From Cordia subcordata (lineage: Eukaryota; Streptophyta; Magnoliopsida; Boraginales; Cordiaceae): a stretch of DNA of 64,000 bases. Each line of letters starts with the position of its first letter. Position 1 is the stretch's first letter. The position numbers and the translations under genes were made by a program. Where the stretch lies: the NCBI GenBank assembly GCA_028554755.1, contig JAPTOF010000001.1, positions 34,801,501 through 34,865,500 on the forward strand. Reading direction: 5' to 3'. Shown one piece after another: positions 37,905 through 50,254 of the stretch. Under the pieces are notes generated by a model. That model did not search any database. It had not been told where the DNA came from and saw nothing but the letters and a program-made list of their open reading frames with translations.

Positions 37905-38865
37905 TGTTAGACAAAACAATAAAATAAGCTGTAACTAAGTAGAAAATGAATATGTTTATTGATAACCAAAAATAAATAATCAAACTAGAAAGTAGAAATA
38001 AATAAGAAGAATGCAGAAATTAGAAGCTGAGGCTTGAATTTATCGATCTCCTTAAGGGATTTACGCACTTTCACTTAGTGCTAAAGGTTTTAGGTCTATC
38101 CCTCTCAGAATACAATGACTTTATCTCTTGTGTAGTGGTAGCATGCCAAACAAGAGTCTGCAAACTGGAAAATGGAGAATTCTCTCTCAGGAAAATATGC
38201 AGCAGAGTATGCAAAGTATATGCAAGAAAATTTCAGTGTAAGCAAACTTTTGTGTAAGAGGAAATTTATAGAGGTAGAATAGTGGCCTACTAATAATTCA
38301 TTACAAATTGTATTTAATCTGTGAGTTAATGCTAAGATTTTGTAACGGTTGAAATTGTTTCCCATTATATGCCATATCTCCTAGGCTTTAATACTAACAT
38401 TAAATCCCGACCTTAAATGATTTCCGTTACGTCCCTTCAAATGCGGGCTAAGGTGATTGAGATTTTGCTCTAAAAGACTAACCTGGAATGAAACCGTAAG
38501 TCACTCACACACTCGTGCGTGTGGTAGATATTGGCATCATGCCCACTATGTATAGTTCCCTCCACTTGCCTTATTGGCAGTATCCATAAAGGTTTCTATA
38601 TTTAAAGTGAGCAAAAACCTTATAATATTTCTATATGGAAATTCATCCCCTACACACCAAACTAGGCAACCAAACCTGTTAACAACATAACTTTGATTGC
38701 TAATTTCTCATTCACCGTGAATCTATTTTTGACATAAAATATACCACGTTCATATACTCCAAATGAGGATCGTAATGGTATCAAGTACTGACTATTGATG
38801 AGGAGCCGACCCAATATTGAATCAAGCGTAGCTTTGACCGCATGTCAGACACTACAAACTCAACA
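37905..38865 (-). repeat. 5' LTR of element B
   Basis: Pairs with 33626-34590. A minus-strand TATA box TATAAAT lies at 38270-38264. The minus-strand AAATCCCTTAAG (38062-38051) is the exact complement of the site just after this LTR (37902-37891). Confidence 0.85.
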
Positions 38866-39162
38866 TACTGACATTATTGCACATTTAACACGCACCTTTG
38901 CACACACTCATACAATATCCATACATATAATTTGCACATCATTCATATGGTAAAAGGATCAAGATCCTCTCATATCAAGGCCTCTCTTATATTGATATGA
39001 GATAATCATCTCAATCATTCATGTACTGAGTAAAGTTATCTTAACCATTTAGCTGAGATAAATTCCTAAAAAAGTGGGTAATAGGAGGGAGAAATTTAAA
39101 AAAATAAATAAATTTAGCATGGATGGCTGAGATGTTTTTTCCCACTCTTGATTGGTTAGGAT

Positions 39163-40076
39163 TGTTAGCAAAATAATGAAATAAACATAAACTAGAATTG
39201 CAAAAAATGATCAAACTGGAGACACAATTATAATTGAAACATGAAACTGGGAATAAACACAAATTGCAAAAGGAAAGGCTAAACGTAAAGAAAAGTAGTC
39301 GAGGCTTAAGAAAATCAATTTTTTTAAAGGATTTACGCCTCTCCACTTGGTGCTAAAGGTTATGGCGTATCCTTTCCAAGATTTAACAACTGTACCTCTT
39401 GTATTTAGTGGCACACCAATCCAAGAGCTTGCGAACCGGAAAAGATGAACTCTCTGTCTAAATTGAGTATGTAGAATGCAATATGCAATATGTGCTTATA
39501 TTTTTCTATGTTGGGAGTTCTAAATGGAGTAGCTATTTATACAAGGGAAAGAATGGCCTACTAGTTATTCACCATAAATAGGCATTTAATCCGCGCCAAC
39601 AAAATAGTAAAAAATGTCCACATAACAAGCTCATAACCTCCCAATGTGCAGTAGATTCAAATGCTTCAGTTTCGATTACATCTCTTCAAAATCCGTCTGT
39701 GCCATACGAGCGCGCTCATGTGTATTGTACTTTTAAGCACCATGCCTACTGTGTATAATATTCCCTCTATATGCCTTGTTGGCATCCCTCATAAAGGCGC
39801 TTATATTTAAATTAAGCAAAACTCTTATAAACTTTCTATGTGGGATTTAAACCTACACAAATCCAAACCAACAACCAAACTAGTCTTGCACTCAACTTGG
39901 GTTGCTAATTTCTCATTCACCACAAATCTGTTTTTGTCATGTGAATATACCACATTCATCTATTTGGAATAAGGAATGTAACAGTACCAATAACCAACCT
40001 ATTAGACTTACAGGACCCAATATAAAAATTAAGTCAATATAACTTTAACTTAATGTCAAAACCAACCAAACTAACA
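39163..40076 (-). repeat. 3' LTR of element C
   Basis: Runs from TGTTAGC to CTAACA on the plus strand and is similar to 46912 onward (AAATAATGAAATAAAC, GGTTATGGCGTATCC). A minus-strand TATA box is at 39541-39534. The purine tract is the complement of TTTCCCCAC at 40077-40085. Confidence 0.85.
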
Positions 40077-43000
40077 TTTCCCCACATGATTAAAAATTAG
40101 CTGACTGCATGCAAATGCAAGAGAGAGAATTCAAAGAAAGATGTCACGTTAGGATAGATAGCTTTTGACTTTGAATCTTCCTTAGTGAATGCCATTGGAT
40201 TTACTACTGACTGATGGACTCGAGGTCTTAAACTATTCAGCTTAAGTACAAACCAAAGACAACAACATACAAATGACACCTTTTAAATCACTTCCAAATC
40301 TCACGGTTGTGTTCATTTCGACCTTGAATATCTCGCGATATTCATGAATATTTAGAGAATTTAGTGTTCAATTCTCTTAGAAGTAGCCCTTCCTTACTCA
40401 TATAGGTGATTCTTTATGAAGAGTACCCTGTTATACACTACTTGGTCTTCCCAAACTACAAAAATCATTTAAAGCTAAGCTTATCCTAAACTATATAGGC
40501 TACACTATTTACTTGTCATAGGAATGGGTAAAGGAGGTTTATAACCCCACAGTGCTTGAGTCGAGTCATACATAATCCAAATTCCCCTTTAAACCAAGAT
40601 TTAAGAATCTCTTGCCGGCAAGGTAAGGTTGACAATTATGATGACCTTTTAGTTATTTTATAGGCTTAAGACCATTCCACTCAACAACTTAAGAACTTGC
40701 TCTTTATTTACACCTTTGGTGAGCAGATCTACAATGTTATCCTTAGACTTTACATAGTCTAGAGTGATAACCCCATTAGAGAGCAACTATTTAATGGTGA
40801 TGTCTACGGTGTATATGCCTAGACTTACTATTATACATGACACTCTGTGCCCTGCCAATCACTAATTGACTATCATAACGGATACTGATGGTGACCACAG
40901 GTTTTGTCCAGCATGGAACATCCTCTAAGAATTGGCGAAGCCATTTGGCTTCTTCCCCAGCTTTGTCCCAAAGCTATGAATTCAGACTCCATAGTGGATC
41001 TTGCTATATATATTTGCTTAGTGGATTTCCATGACATAGTTGTACCTGCTAAAGTAAAGACATATTCGCTTGTGGATTTTGAGTCTTTCGTGTCAAATAT
41101 CCAACTTGCTTCATTATACCTTTTTAACACCACTGGAAATCTCGTATAGTGTAACGCATAGTTCATGGTGTATCTCAAGTATCTTAAACCCTTAACAAGT
41201 GCAACCCAATGTCCTTGACTTGGATTACTAGTACACCTACTTAGCCTATTCATCGCACAAGCTATGTCAGGCCTTATACAATTCATTATGTACATCAAAC
41301 TCCCTATAATTCGAGAATACTCCAATTTAGATAGTCCTTGACCCGTTTTTTTCTTCAAATGTACACTTACATCTAGAGAAGTCTTTGCAATCCTATTGTT
41401 ACCTTTATTAAAGTTGTCCGGTATTTTCTCCATGTAATGAGACTAAAACAAGGGTATACCATTAGGTGTCTTAATGATTTTTATACCCAGGATCACATCT
41501 GTGACACCTATGTCTTTTATCTCAAAGTTTCGGAGAGCATATTCTTTATAGACACAATCATTTCACTAATTTTCCCAATAATAAGCATGTCATCTACATA
41601 AAGACAAACAATGACAAAGTTCTTATCTATGCCTTTCCAACTGACAAACTTATCACACTCATTAGTATTGAAGCCATTTGTGAGCATAACTTGATCAAAC
41701 TTCTCATGCCATTGTTTAAGTGCTTGTTTCATCTACAAAGAGATTTTACAAGCTTACAAACTTTCTTCTCTTGACTTGGAACTACAAACCCTTCTGGTTA
41801 TTCCATATAGATATCCTCTTTTAGATCCCCATTCAAAAAAAGTTGTCTTTACATATGTTTTTTTTTTATGTATCTCCAAATTATATATGGCTACAATAAC
41901 TATCAATACTCAAGTGGATGTTATTCTCGTAACCGATGAGTAAGTATCAAAGTAATCTAGACCCTTCTTTCGACTATAACCTTTTTATAACCAAATAGGC
42001 CTTATACTTACTTATCAATTGATCCATCAGCTTTCATCTTTGTCTTGAAAATCCATTCGCACCCTAAGAATTTAATTTCAGGATTTCAAGTATGATTATA
42101 CATGATGGATTCAATCTCACTATTCACCATCTCTTGCCAAAGAGGTGCCTCAAGGGTAAACATAGCTTCCATGGAGGTTTTAGACTCACTTTCTAACAGA
42201 AAAGTTATAAAGGCGAGCCCAAAAAACGTAGACGTCCTCGCCCTTTTACTACACCTAGGTTCATCAGCTAGAGCCTCTTTATCTACATCTGAGTGGTCAA
42301 GAGTCCTCTTTGAAGAACCTGGTTCAGAATAATTAGGTTATTGTGACCCTTTGTATAGAAATGTCGTCTGAAAGACTCAGCATTTTGAGATTCAATTATT
42401 ATATTCTCATGAATGTCAGAAATTTCTAACTTATGTACCAGAAATCTATATGTAGCACTGTTCTATATATACCCAATAAAAAAATAGTTCACTGTTTTTG
42501 CACCTATTTTGATCATCTTAGGTGTTGGAACTCCTACTTTAGCTAGACGTCCTGATACCCTTAAATATTTGTAGGATGGTGGTCGGCCTTTCCATAATTC
42601 ATATGATATCTTTTCCAATTTCTTATGGGTGCTTTATTTAAAACATGATTTGCAGTCAAAACCACTTCCCTCCACAAGTTCTGAGGTAGGCCAGAATTTA
42701 TTAATAAGGCATTCATCTTTTCTTTGAGAATTCTATTTTTGCGTTTAGCAACCCCATTTTTCTATAGAGAATAAGGAGTTGTGGTTTGGTGTATTATCCC
42801 TTGTTTAGCACAACAAGCTTCAAAGGATATACATATTCTCCACCCCTATCACTTCTCAAAGTTTTGATATTCTTGCCTAGTTGATTTTCTACCTTAGCTT
42901 GATATTGTTTAAAAGCATCCAAAGCCTCATCTTTGGATCTAAGCAAGTATATATAGCAATACCTTGTGTAATCATAGATAAAAGTTGCAAAATACTTTTT

Positions 43001-43202
43001 ATTGCTTCTAGTTTACACAAATTTTAGATCATAAATGTCCCTATGAATTAATTCAAAAGGTTCTATGATCCTTTTACTAATTTGAAAAAAGTTCTACTTA
43101 ATTTTGATTCTATACAAATTTCACAATTTTTATGATTAAAAAATCCACACCATGGATTAGTCCCATTTTTACAAGTCTATTAAGAGAATCAAAATTCACA
43201 TG
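40077..43202 (-). pseudogene. Copia pol relic of element C (integrase, reverse transcriptase, RNase H)
   Basis: Minus-strand frames show RNase H (SASWIFD-like start, [13 protein letters not shown]) at about 41100-40900, reverse transcriptase with LYVDDMLIIG at about 41640-41560, and the linking segment [15 protein letters not shown], then [10 protein letters not shown], at about 41380-41270. Integrase fragments (NRILKEKMNALLIN-like, then YCYIYLLRS-like) lie between 42700 and 42970. Frames change repeatedly and stops are frequent. The catalytic YVDD of reverse transcriptase survives, but the gene cannot be expressed whole. Confidence 0.8.
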
Positions 43203-44535
43203 TCACAATTGTTCATGCCACAAGGTGGGAGACTCAAAGAAGTACGCACAAGGAATAATTTTATTCATCTTATTTTGGCCATAGGGCCTAGCAGTTACAT
43301 TTTCTTTTGGGACTTGGGCTCTAACACTCAACTTATACATCCCCTGATGGAGATAGCCTTTACTAACAAAGTCATATCCCTTCTTGATTACAACTTTATC
43401 AGCACTAAATAGCATAGAAAGTTTGGCTTTACCTAACAAAGAATCGGACACTGATCTCTTTTTAATATCAACTGCATGCAAAATATTCTTAAGTGTCAGC
43501 TTAACACTAAAGGTCATTTCTAGAACAACATTTACCATACCTACTACTTGAGAAATTGCAAAGTTTCCAATGTATAAAACTTCTTCTCTAGAGTTAGTTG
43601 CATATGAAGAGAATAGCTTCCTCTCAAAACAGACATGTCTTGTTGCCCCTGTATAAATGAACCATTGTTTGGGATTACCCACCATGTTCATTTCTGACAC
43701 CATTGTTGAAATATTTAAATCAAATACGTCATCCCCTAGGTTTTCCACGACATTTGCTAAAGCCTTATTTTTTGCACAATCAGTAGTCCTTCGCCTTGTG
43801 ACCAGCTTTGTCACAGATATAACATGTCCCATTGAATTGTTTCTTATCAGACTTGGATTTTCCAACAGCGGTCTTTCCCTTCTGCCCGGCTTGACTAGTG
43901 AACTATCTCTTTTTGTTGGGATTAGGACCATGTTTTACTATGTGGGCCTTGGAGTCTATTTTATGATGAATACCCTATTTTCCAATTGAATGGTTATCCT
44001 TCTCAATTCTAAGCCACAGGATTAAGTTCTTCATTGTCATCTCCTATTGCTTGTGTTTGAGGTGACTTTTTTAACTCCTTCCATCCAGGAGGCAATTTAT
44101 CTATCAAAGCGGCCACCTAGAATTGTTCAATTTGAGGCATCCCCTCAACATGAATCTCTTGGATAACCAATTAATATTCTTGCGCTTGCAACATCACCGG
44201 TTTAGAATCTATCATAGAGAATTCTAGAAATTTAGTTACCATGAATTTCCTTGTGCTTATACTTTCTAGCTCATATTTTTCCTCCAATGACATCCACAAT
44301 TTTTTTGCTGTTTTACATTTAGCATGTACTTCATACAAAGAACTATCTAAACGATTCAAAATGTAATTTCAGCAAAGAAAATCGTAGTGCTTCCAAGAAT
44401 CCAGCCGCCACTGTCTGTATGTCCAAGTTATCTCCCAATGACGGAGCATCTTGCTACGCACAGATGACTAGCCCCAAGTTGTAAGATAAAACTCCATTTT
44501 GGAGCTACCATCTCTTGAAGTCTTTTCCAATGAAT
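43203..44535 (-). pseudogene. Copia gag and protease relic of element C
   Basis: Bases 43931-43203 on the minus strand encode a zinc-knuckle remnant, the protease region (QWFIYTGATRHVC where the family has WVDSGATRH, so the catalytic Asp is Tyr) and the pre-integrase start (SPTLWHEQL). Bases 44359-44171 encode gag (RLDSSLYEVHAKCKTAKKLW, then SLEEKYE). This is the same order as element A. Confidence 0.8.
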
Positions 44536-46289
44536 TGTTGGATCTAATATGCTATTATCACATACAAGATTAGGTGTCGAATTTTAATTTTTAATCCATA
44601 ACTATACATGGTAGCGGAATATATCATACTAACATGTTATATACATAGGAATCAACGCAAAATATATAAAGATAAACAAGAATGGGTCAAAATTTCATTA
44701 CCTTTGATGCGTGATCTAAGAATTAATGGCCTCTTTGTGTCAAATCTTCCTCGAAATAGCTGCCTTATAGTTTTCTCCACTATGACCACTTTTGTAGAAC
44801 TAGGATACACTTAGCAATGTAGTGGGCAAGCTAAAATCAAAGGCTAAAATGAGGAAGATGAATCTAGTTTATGTTTTTTATGCTAGTGTGTGGAAATTAC
44901 TACACGCATACCAAGAAACAAAATATTAAAAAGGTTCAAAATAGATCATGCTTATTTAGTACTATTTATAGTACTAAGCATACCCTAAAAGAATAAGATC
45001 TAAGGAATGTAAAAATTCCCTCAATACCCTTCTTTAAACTTTCTAGATAAGAAATATTCCTTTGGGATAAAAAAAAAAACACCCAAATATTCCATTTCAC
45101 ACACCAAATATCCCCTATGTGGTCCCACTCATCTAATTAAGATATCCATGAGTTATATTAAGAAGATCTGAAAACTAAATCCCTTCTTAATTTCTAAACT
45201 CAAATCTTAATTAAGCAACTCATATTAAATTTCTCAATTATGTATCCAATAAAGAAGCGGCTAATGGAAGAACCAAAAGACATAATTACTCTTGGCTCGC
45301 AAAATGACCAAATACCTTTGCCATCACTTTGGCGAAATCGTAGCCACTTTGACTCAAGTCTAATCCACCAAAAGACCAATACTGCACTCCAAGAATAATT
45401 ACTAGCTAAGCAGGAGCTTGTTACACGAAGTAACCTCTGTCTTTGACCAACCAACTGAAATGACCAAAATACCCCTCTATGTACACCCGTAGTCAAGGTC
45501 GATCAAAAAGTACCATCACCTCCAAGACTACATTTAGAACCTTGGAATCTCTAGTCCAAAAAAGTGATCACCACCTGGTCATGGATCTCTTGATCTAGGG
45601 GCTGACCCACAAGCCAAATGATTGATACACCCTTAAAGGGTGATATCATTAAATCTAGATTTATGATGACCAATAGAACAAATCCAAGGGAGCACAAAGA
45701 CTCTGCTATTGCACATCCATGTCCTGATTGATTAGACCACAACACCTAACGTACGAAGTAGACAATCTTATCACTCAAGACCTCTCCTTATGGTATATTA
45801 AAGTGTTGCACCCTAACTTTATCAGTTCATCTACACATGCTCAAGATTAAGAGCATTGGTCACTTAGAAGCGATAAGTATCTTATCTTCTATAAACAATG
45901 GCACGATTCTATAAGACCTACTCACAGTGGTTTTGTCCAATGCGTGAAACACACACTAGGAGCGAAGTCCAGAAAGACCCTCCAATGACCTAGATAGATC
46001 ATCCCTATTGGGAGATTTGTCCACTATAGCTTTATCTTGGTAGAGCACCTAACACTACCATCCAATCATGGACATCTTTATGATATATCTAAAACTAGAC
46101 TTGGACCTACTATATGTCCAGCCTCACTACGCACCCAAGTCATTAGATTACATCATTGGACCATTAAACAATGTATCACACATATATCAGAAATAATATG
46201 TGTAAGAAGTACTCATAATCATAAACAATAATCAAATGTGTAGTTTGATATCCTCATACAAGTAGTCTTTAGGGCATACAATCCTAACA
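44536..46289 (-). mobile_element. Solo LTR of a different Copia-like family inside element C gag
   Basis: On the minus strand the block begins TGTTAGGATTGTATGCCC and ends with a CCAACA terminus, as expected of an LTR of 1754 bp, and it contains no coding domain. Flanking five-base sequences on the minus strand are GTTTA and ATTCA, each one transition from GTTCA. Removing the block restores the gag order seen in element A (KKF, then GKDFKRW). This fits LTR-LTR recombination after insertion. Confidence 0.85.
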
Positions 46290-46911
46290 TAAACTTCTTT
46301 GGCTTCTCCACATGTGGCGTAAAGGTGCATAGTTGGTTGTCCCAAACACAGGCCTACCTCTAAACACATTGCTTGGACCAATAACATTTGCAGTACCTCC
46401 AAAGCCACTGCCCGATCCAGCAACATTAGCATATTGACCAAATAAGGTGAAGCCTAATTTAGTCGTGGCCCCAAAATCATTGAATCCCAGCATAGTCCCA
46501 GGAACCTATAGTCATATTAGTTGTTAGAGTAGGTACAACATTCCCAGTCATGGTAACTCTCGTTGGGGTATTCCCAATGGTTATAGTAACATTCAAGATA
46601 GTGATAGAAACCCCAGTCACACTTGTCACATTAAGTTTCGGTATTATCCACAAATGGGACTTGATTGTTGTTTTTAGTTTGGGTTTAATTATCGTTATTT
46701 CCAGACATGGTTCAAAGTGAAATAATAAGATTTTCTGCACTCAAATAACAAAGGTTAGTAAATTGGAATTATCAAATTATATAAACTAGTAGGCTAACAA
46801 AAGACAAAAATAAAATTGTCTCTATTCGAAATAGATTTGAAAATTATAGGCAATAGATACCACATTTGCCAAACCTGTAAAAAATTAAAATAAAATTAAA
46901 TCCCTTAAGAC
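46290..46911 (-). pseudogene. N-terminal gag and leader of element C
   Basis: Minus-strand frames give a Gly-, Thr- and Asn-rich stretch (GSGFGGTANVIGPSNVF) leading to the GEKPKKF gag motif, as in the N-terminus of element A (GPGEKPEKF). Next to the LTR the minus strand reads CTTAAGGGATTTAA, with no TGG primer site. Confidence 0.65.
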
Positions 46912-47676
46912 TATTAACAAAATAATGAAATAAACAAAAACTAGAATTGCACAAAATGATCAAATTAGAGACACTATTATAATTGAAACATGAAACTGGG
47001 AATAAACAATAGACTACAAAATAGAAGGCAGAAGGTAAACAAAAACAATTGAGACTCGAGAAAATCAATTTCCTTGAGGGATTTACACCCCTTCACTTGG
47101 TGTTAAAGGTTATGGCATATCCCTCTCAAGATATGACTATATTTCTTGTATTTGGTAGCACGCCAATCCAAGAGCTTGAGCCCTAAAAAAGATAAACTCT
47201 CTTTCTAAATCAAGTATGTAGAATGCAATACACAGTATGTGCTCGTATTTCTCTGTTGTGCGTTCCAAATGGAGTAGCTATTTATAGAGGGGAAAGAGTG
47301 GCTTGTTGATGATTCACCATAAAGAGAGTATTTAAAACGCTCTAGCACAACAGTAAAAATGTCCATATGATAAGCTCGTAACCTCCCAATGTGAAGCGGA
47401 TACAAATGCTTTGATTCGGTTACGTTTCTTCAGAATCTGTCCGTTAGAAGTAAGAATTTTGCCCAAAAAGAATAATCTGAAGCAACACAAATGCTTCAAT
47501 TTTGGTTACGTCTCTTCAAAATCTATCCATTATGAGTAAGAATTTTGCCAAAAAGAATAATCAAGTGCAAAAACCCAAAGCGACACAAATGCTTCAATTT
47601 CGATTACGTCTCTTTAAAATATGTCGGTTAAAAGTAAGAATTTTGCCCAAAAAGAATAATCCAGAGCAATCCATAT
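46912..47676 (-). repeat. Truncated 5' LTR of element C with tandem repeats
   Basis: Similar to 39163-40076 from its first base (TATTAACA for TGTTAGCA) to about 47430. A minus-strand TATA box is at 47286-47279. Then a segment present once in the other LTR occurs three times. At 47676 it meets element D coding sequence, so the U3 end is lost. Confidence 0.8.
47403..47676 (+). repeat. Three tandem copies of an 85-98 bp unit
   Basis: Copies begin at 47403, 47488 and 47586 with CAAATGCTT, then a GGTTACGT-like core, then AAGAATTTTGCC. The second spacing includes an extra segment (CAAGTGCAAAAACCC). Confidence 0.85.
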
Positions 47677-48706
47677 TAGCATATCCTAAGCGTCTATGCC
47701 AAAGCTATATATTATCATCAACAATGGATACATATTTAACATTTTGCCATACAAGATCAAAGAAGTCACAAATGTACACATTGTTCACACGATTAGCCAC
47801 AAACACATCAATGCCATTTTCATCAAACAATAATCATTAGACTTAAAAATCACCTTAAAATCATTATCACTTAATTGACTAATAGAAAGTATATTGAACT
47901 CCAAACCTTCTACATATAGCACATACTTGATAGTGATTGATCTTTTGATTCCAAAACTTCCTTTTCCAAGTACTCTTTCTTTTGAAGCATCTCCAAACAT
48001 CACTTCACCACCTTTTGCTTTCTTTAAATCATTGAACAATGAAACATTTCTTGTCATATGCTTGGAACACCCACTATCCAATATCCATTGAATGTCATGC
48101 TTATTTTCTTCCGATCAAAGCAATCGTATGGCTTTAGGTACCCAATTTTGTTGGGTCCTTAGACGTTAGTTCTTTTGCTGGCCGATTTAGGCCCTTTCTA
48201 TATCGACACAATTGTTCCTAATTCACATGGCTTTTTCACTTTGCATCTTGTGGAGGTGTGACCTCTCTTTGCACAATAAGTATATATGACATGTGAATAA
48301 CTTTTGCTCACAAATCTCAAATCATGTCTCATATAGGATGCAGATACATCGCTACTTGAAGAACTTTTGATAAAAGTGCTTTTGTGAAAAACCTTGGATG
48401 TAGTTGGATCAAAACTAATACCTTCTTTTCCAAAAACCTTTCAAGAACTAAGTAAAACATCAAGAGTTTCTTCGCTTTTTGTAAATTTTTCAACAACTTT
48501 TTCAAATCTTCATTCTTTTTGATAAAACAAAAGTTCTTTTGTTATAAGTGTAAGCTGTGCTCATCAACAATTGATTCATCTTTCCAAAAATCTTTGTAAA
48601 GACGTACTTCACTTCTTAAATCTTGGTTTTCTAATTACAAAACCTTTTTGTCAATCTTGAGTTCATGATTTTCTTTTGCCAAAATCTTTTTTTCATTTTT
48701 GAGTTA
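47677..48706 (-). pseudogene. Copia element D: gag end, zinc knuckle, protease, pre-integrase (minus)
   Basis: Read leftward on the minus strand: gag coiled-coil (NEKKILAKENHELKIDKK) near 48690, a zinc-knuckle-like segment (YCAKRGHTSTRC, first Cys lost) near 48280-48240, protease (LDSGCSKHMTRN; DSG active site) from about 48085, its C-terminal part (YVEGLEFNILSISQL), and pre-integrase (LWHRRLGYANMD) at about 47725-47680, where it stops against element C. In-frame stops are present. Integrase, reverse transcriptase and RNase H of this element were not found. Confidence 0.8.
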
Positions 48707-50027
48707 TGATAAGTCCAAAATAAACCATGAATTCGTTGGTGTTCATGCTTCAACTCAAGATTTGATGCTTCCTGATTGAGGTTATTTTGTATATTTTTTC
48801 ATGTTTATGTTTGGAAGAGGAGTTAGAATCATTATATATGGATTCAAGGGACTTTTGGATGTGTTAGGAGCTGATAAAATTGATCATTCCACCTTGGAAA
48901 ATGCCATGCGAACTCTACACGAGATTGGATCAAGTTTGACCGAGAATTGGAAGATATTTTGCACATTTCTTAGAGAGGAATTGTCAACCAAAAATACATA
49001 TTAGTTCCAAAAAGAAAGATAATATATATTTTGGAAGAATTTTATTTTGACCAAGATTGCATTTTTGGTTATTTACCATACTTCTAAATTAGTATTTAAA
49101 AGAGTTTCCTTGTCTGAAGGAACTTCTAGGTTAGATATTTTTCTATAAATCCTCCAAGGAACTATGTAGGAATTATCAAAGCTTTTATTCATTATTTTTT
49201 CAGCAAATATTTTTCTTTCTTTTAGGCACCTAATTGTCAGACTTTTATCTTAGTCAAAGTTAATTCGATGTTCATGATTCTACAAAATCTGTTAGATCTA
49301 ACCAATCTCCTCCTTTCACTTAATTTTGGTATTTGTGTGTTTGCTATTTTAAGAATTAATATTATTTTGTGATTTTTTAATTAGGGTCCATTTATTCAAT
49401 TGCATGATGATAGATGGCTAGATAAATTAATTTAATTAATCTAAAAATAGTGGTAACTAGATTTCCTCTTTAAATATACAATCTAATTGAGCGATTTCAG
49501 CAAGAGAGTCAACTTTCAAAACCAGGTCTTTCTAGAGCTTAGTGCTACTATTAGACAGGCCCGTGGGCAGCTCTGAGGTTAGATCGTCTAAAAGGTAAGA
49601 CAATAGCCGGAAAAAATCGTAGGAAGTTTTTAACCGTTATCAACATTGAAAGAGAAGATGAGGTTGTTAGACCATACCGCCGACCATAATTGGTTTATCA
49701 AAATAGGCGAAAGCCATATTTGCATCTAGGATCAGATTTGTAGGCCTAAATGGAGAATGCACCTTAGGCTTGGTAGTTTATCATTTAACTCTTTTTCTTT
49801 ATTATCTTGCTTTATTTTTAGTTTGTTGTTAGTTCTTTAGTTTTTTATTTACTGTTTATTTAACTTTAATTGACAACCCCACGTTTCTTGTATTTCGCTT
49901 TTTCTTTCGTCTTAGCATAAAAAGTATATTTTATAAACCAATCTCTATGGGTTCGACCCTTCTCGCCACTATCGCAAATAGTGAGGTAGAGTAGGAATTT
50001 TATTTTTGGTGGATTCGACACCCTTCA
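48707..50027 (+). repeat. 5' LTR of element F
   Basis: 1321 bp, aligning base by base with 53515-54822 (for example AGGCCTAAATGGAGAA, AAGTATATTTTATAAACC). Confidence 0.9.
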
Positions 50028-50032
50028 AATTT

Positions 50033-50049
50033 TGACACCGTTATCAAGG
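50033..50049 (+). other. tRNA-Asp-type primer-binding site of element F, decayed
   Basis: TGACACCGTTATCAAGG lies five bases after the LTR. It differs from the Gypsy-type site TGGCGCCGTTGCCGGGG at six positions, all G-to-A or C-to-T. Confidence 0.7.
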
Positions 50050-50101
50050 ATTGGTGTGCGCTAATTTTTTCTCTTTTTATAACCAAGTTAGATAGTATAG
50101 G

Positions 50102-50254
50102 TGATTTACAATTTTATCCAGAGATTAAAAGGATCGCAAACAACTTGATGAAAGAAGCAAAGTTACAAAAAATACAAGAACTAGACGGTACATTACAAGC
50201 TTCATCCGTATCATCAAATGAAGAAATTGAGCCGAAGTCATCGAATAAAGCTTG
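50102..50254 (+). pseudogene. Short gag N-terminal remnant of element F
   Basis: A frame of about 50 codons (DLQFYPEIKRIANNLMKEAK, then Gln-, Ser- and Glu-rich, ending in TGA) lies just after the primer site, where Athila-like elements start gag. No later gag or pol sequence follows. Confidence 0.5.

Larger units (their letters stand above)
33626..38865 (-). mobile_element. Degenerate Copia element B (minus strand)
   Basis: Two LTRs of about 960 bp (33626-34590 and 37905-38865) in the same orientation bound about 3.3 kb of decayed coding DNA. The LTRs begin TGTTAG and end CAACA on the plus strand. Flanking five-base sequences (TAACA and TACTG) do not match, so the ends may have been altered by recombination. 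The interior matches elements A and C on the minus strand. The short interior reflects loss of the reverse transcriptase part. Confidence 0.85.
39163..47676 (-). mobile_element. Degenerate Copia element C (minus strand), interrupted and truncated
   Basis: The 3' LTR is 39163-40076. Internal pol and gag relics run rightward to 46911, and a truncated 5' LTR with internal tandem repeats occupies 46912-47676. Domain order and sequence match element A. Gag is split by a 1754-bp solo LTR (44536-46289). Many stops and frameshifts make it much older than element A. Confidence 0.85.

Noticed and set aside
33621..38870. Target-site duplication for element B
   Set aside because: Flanks TAACA and TACTG match at only two of five positions.
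45200..46231. Frames inside the solo LTR of element C
   Set aside because: They lie within a non-coding LTR and match no protein family.
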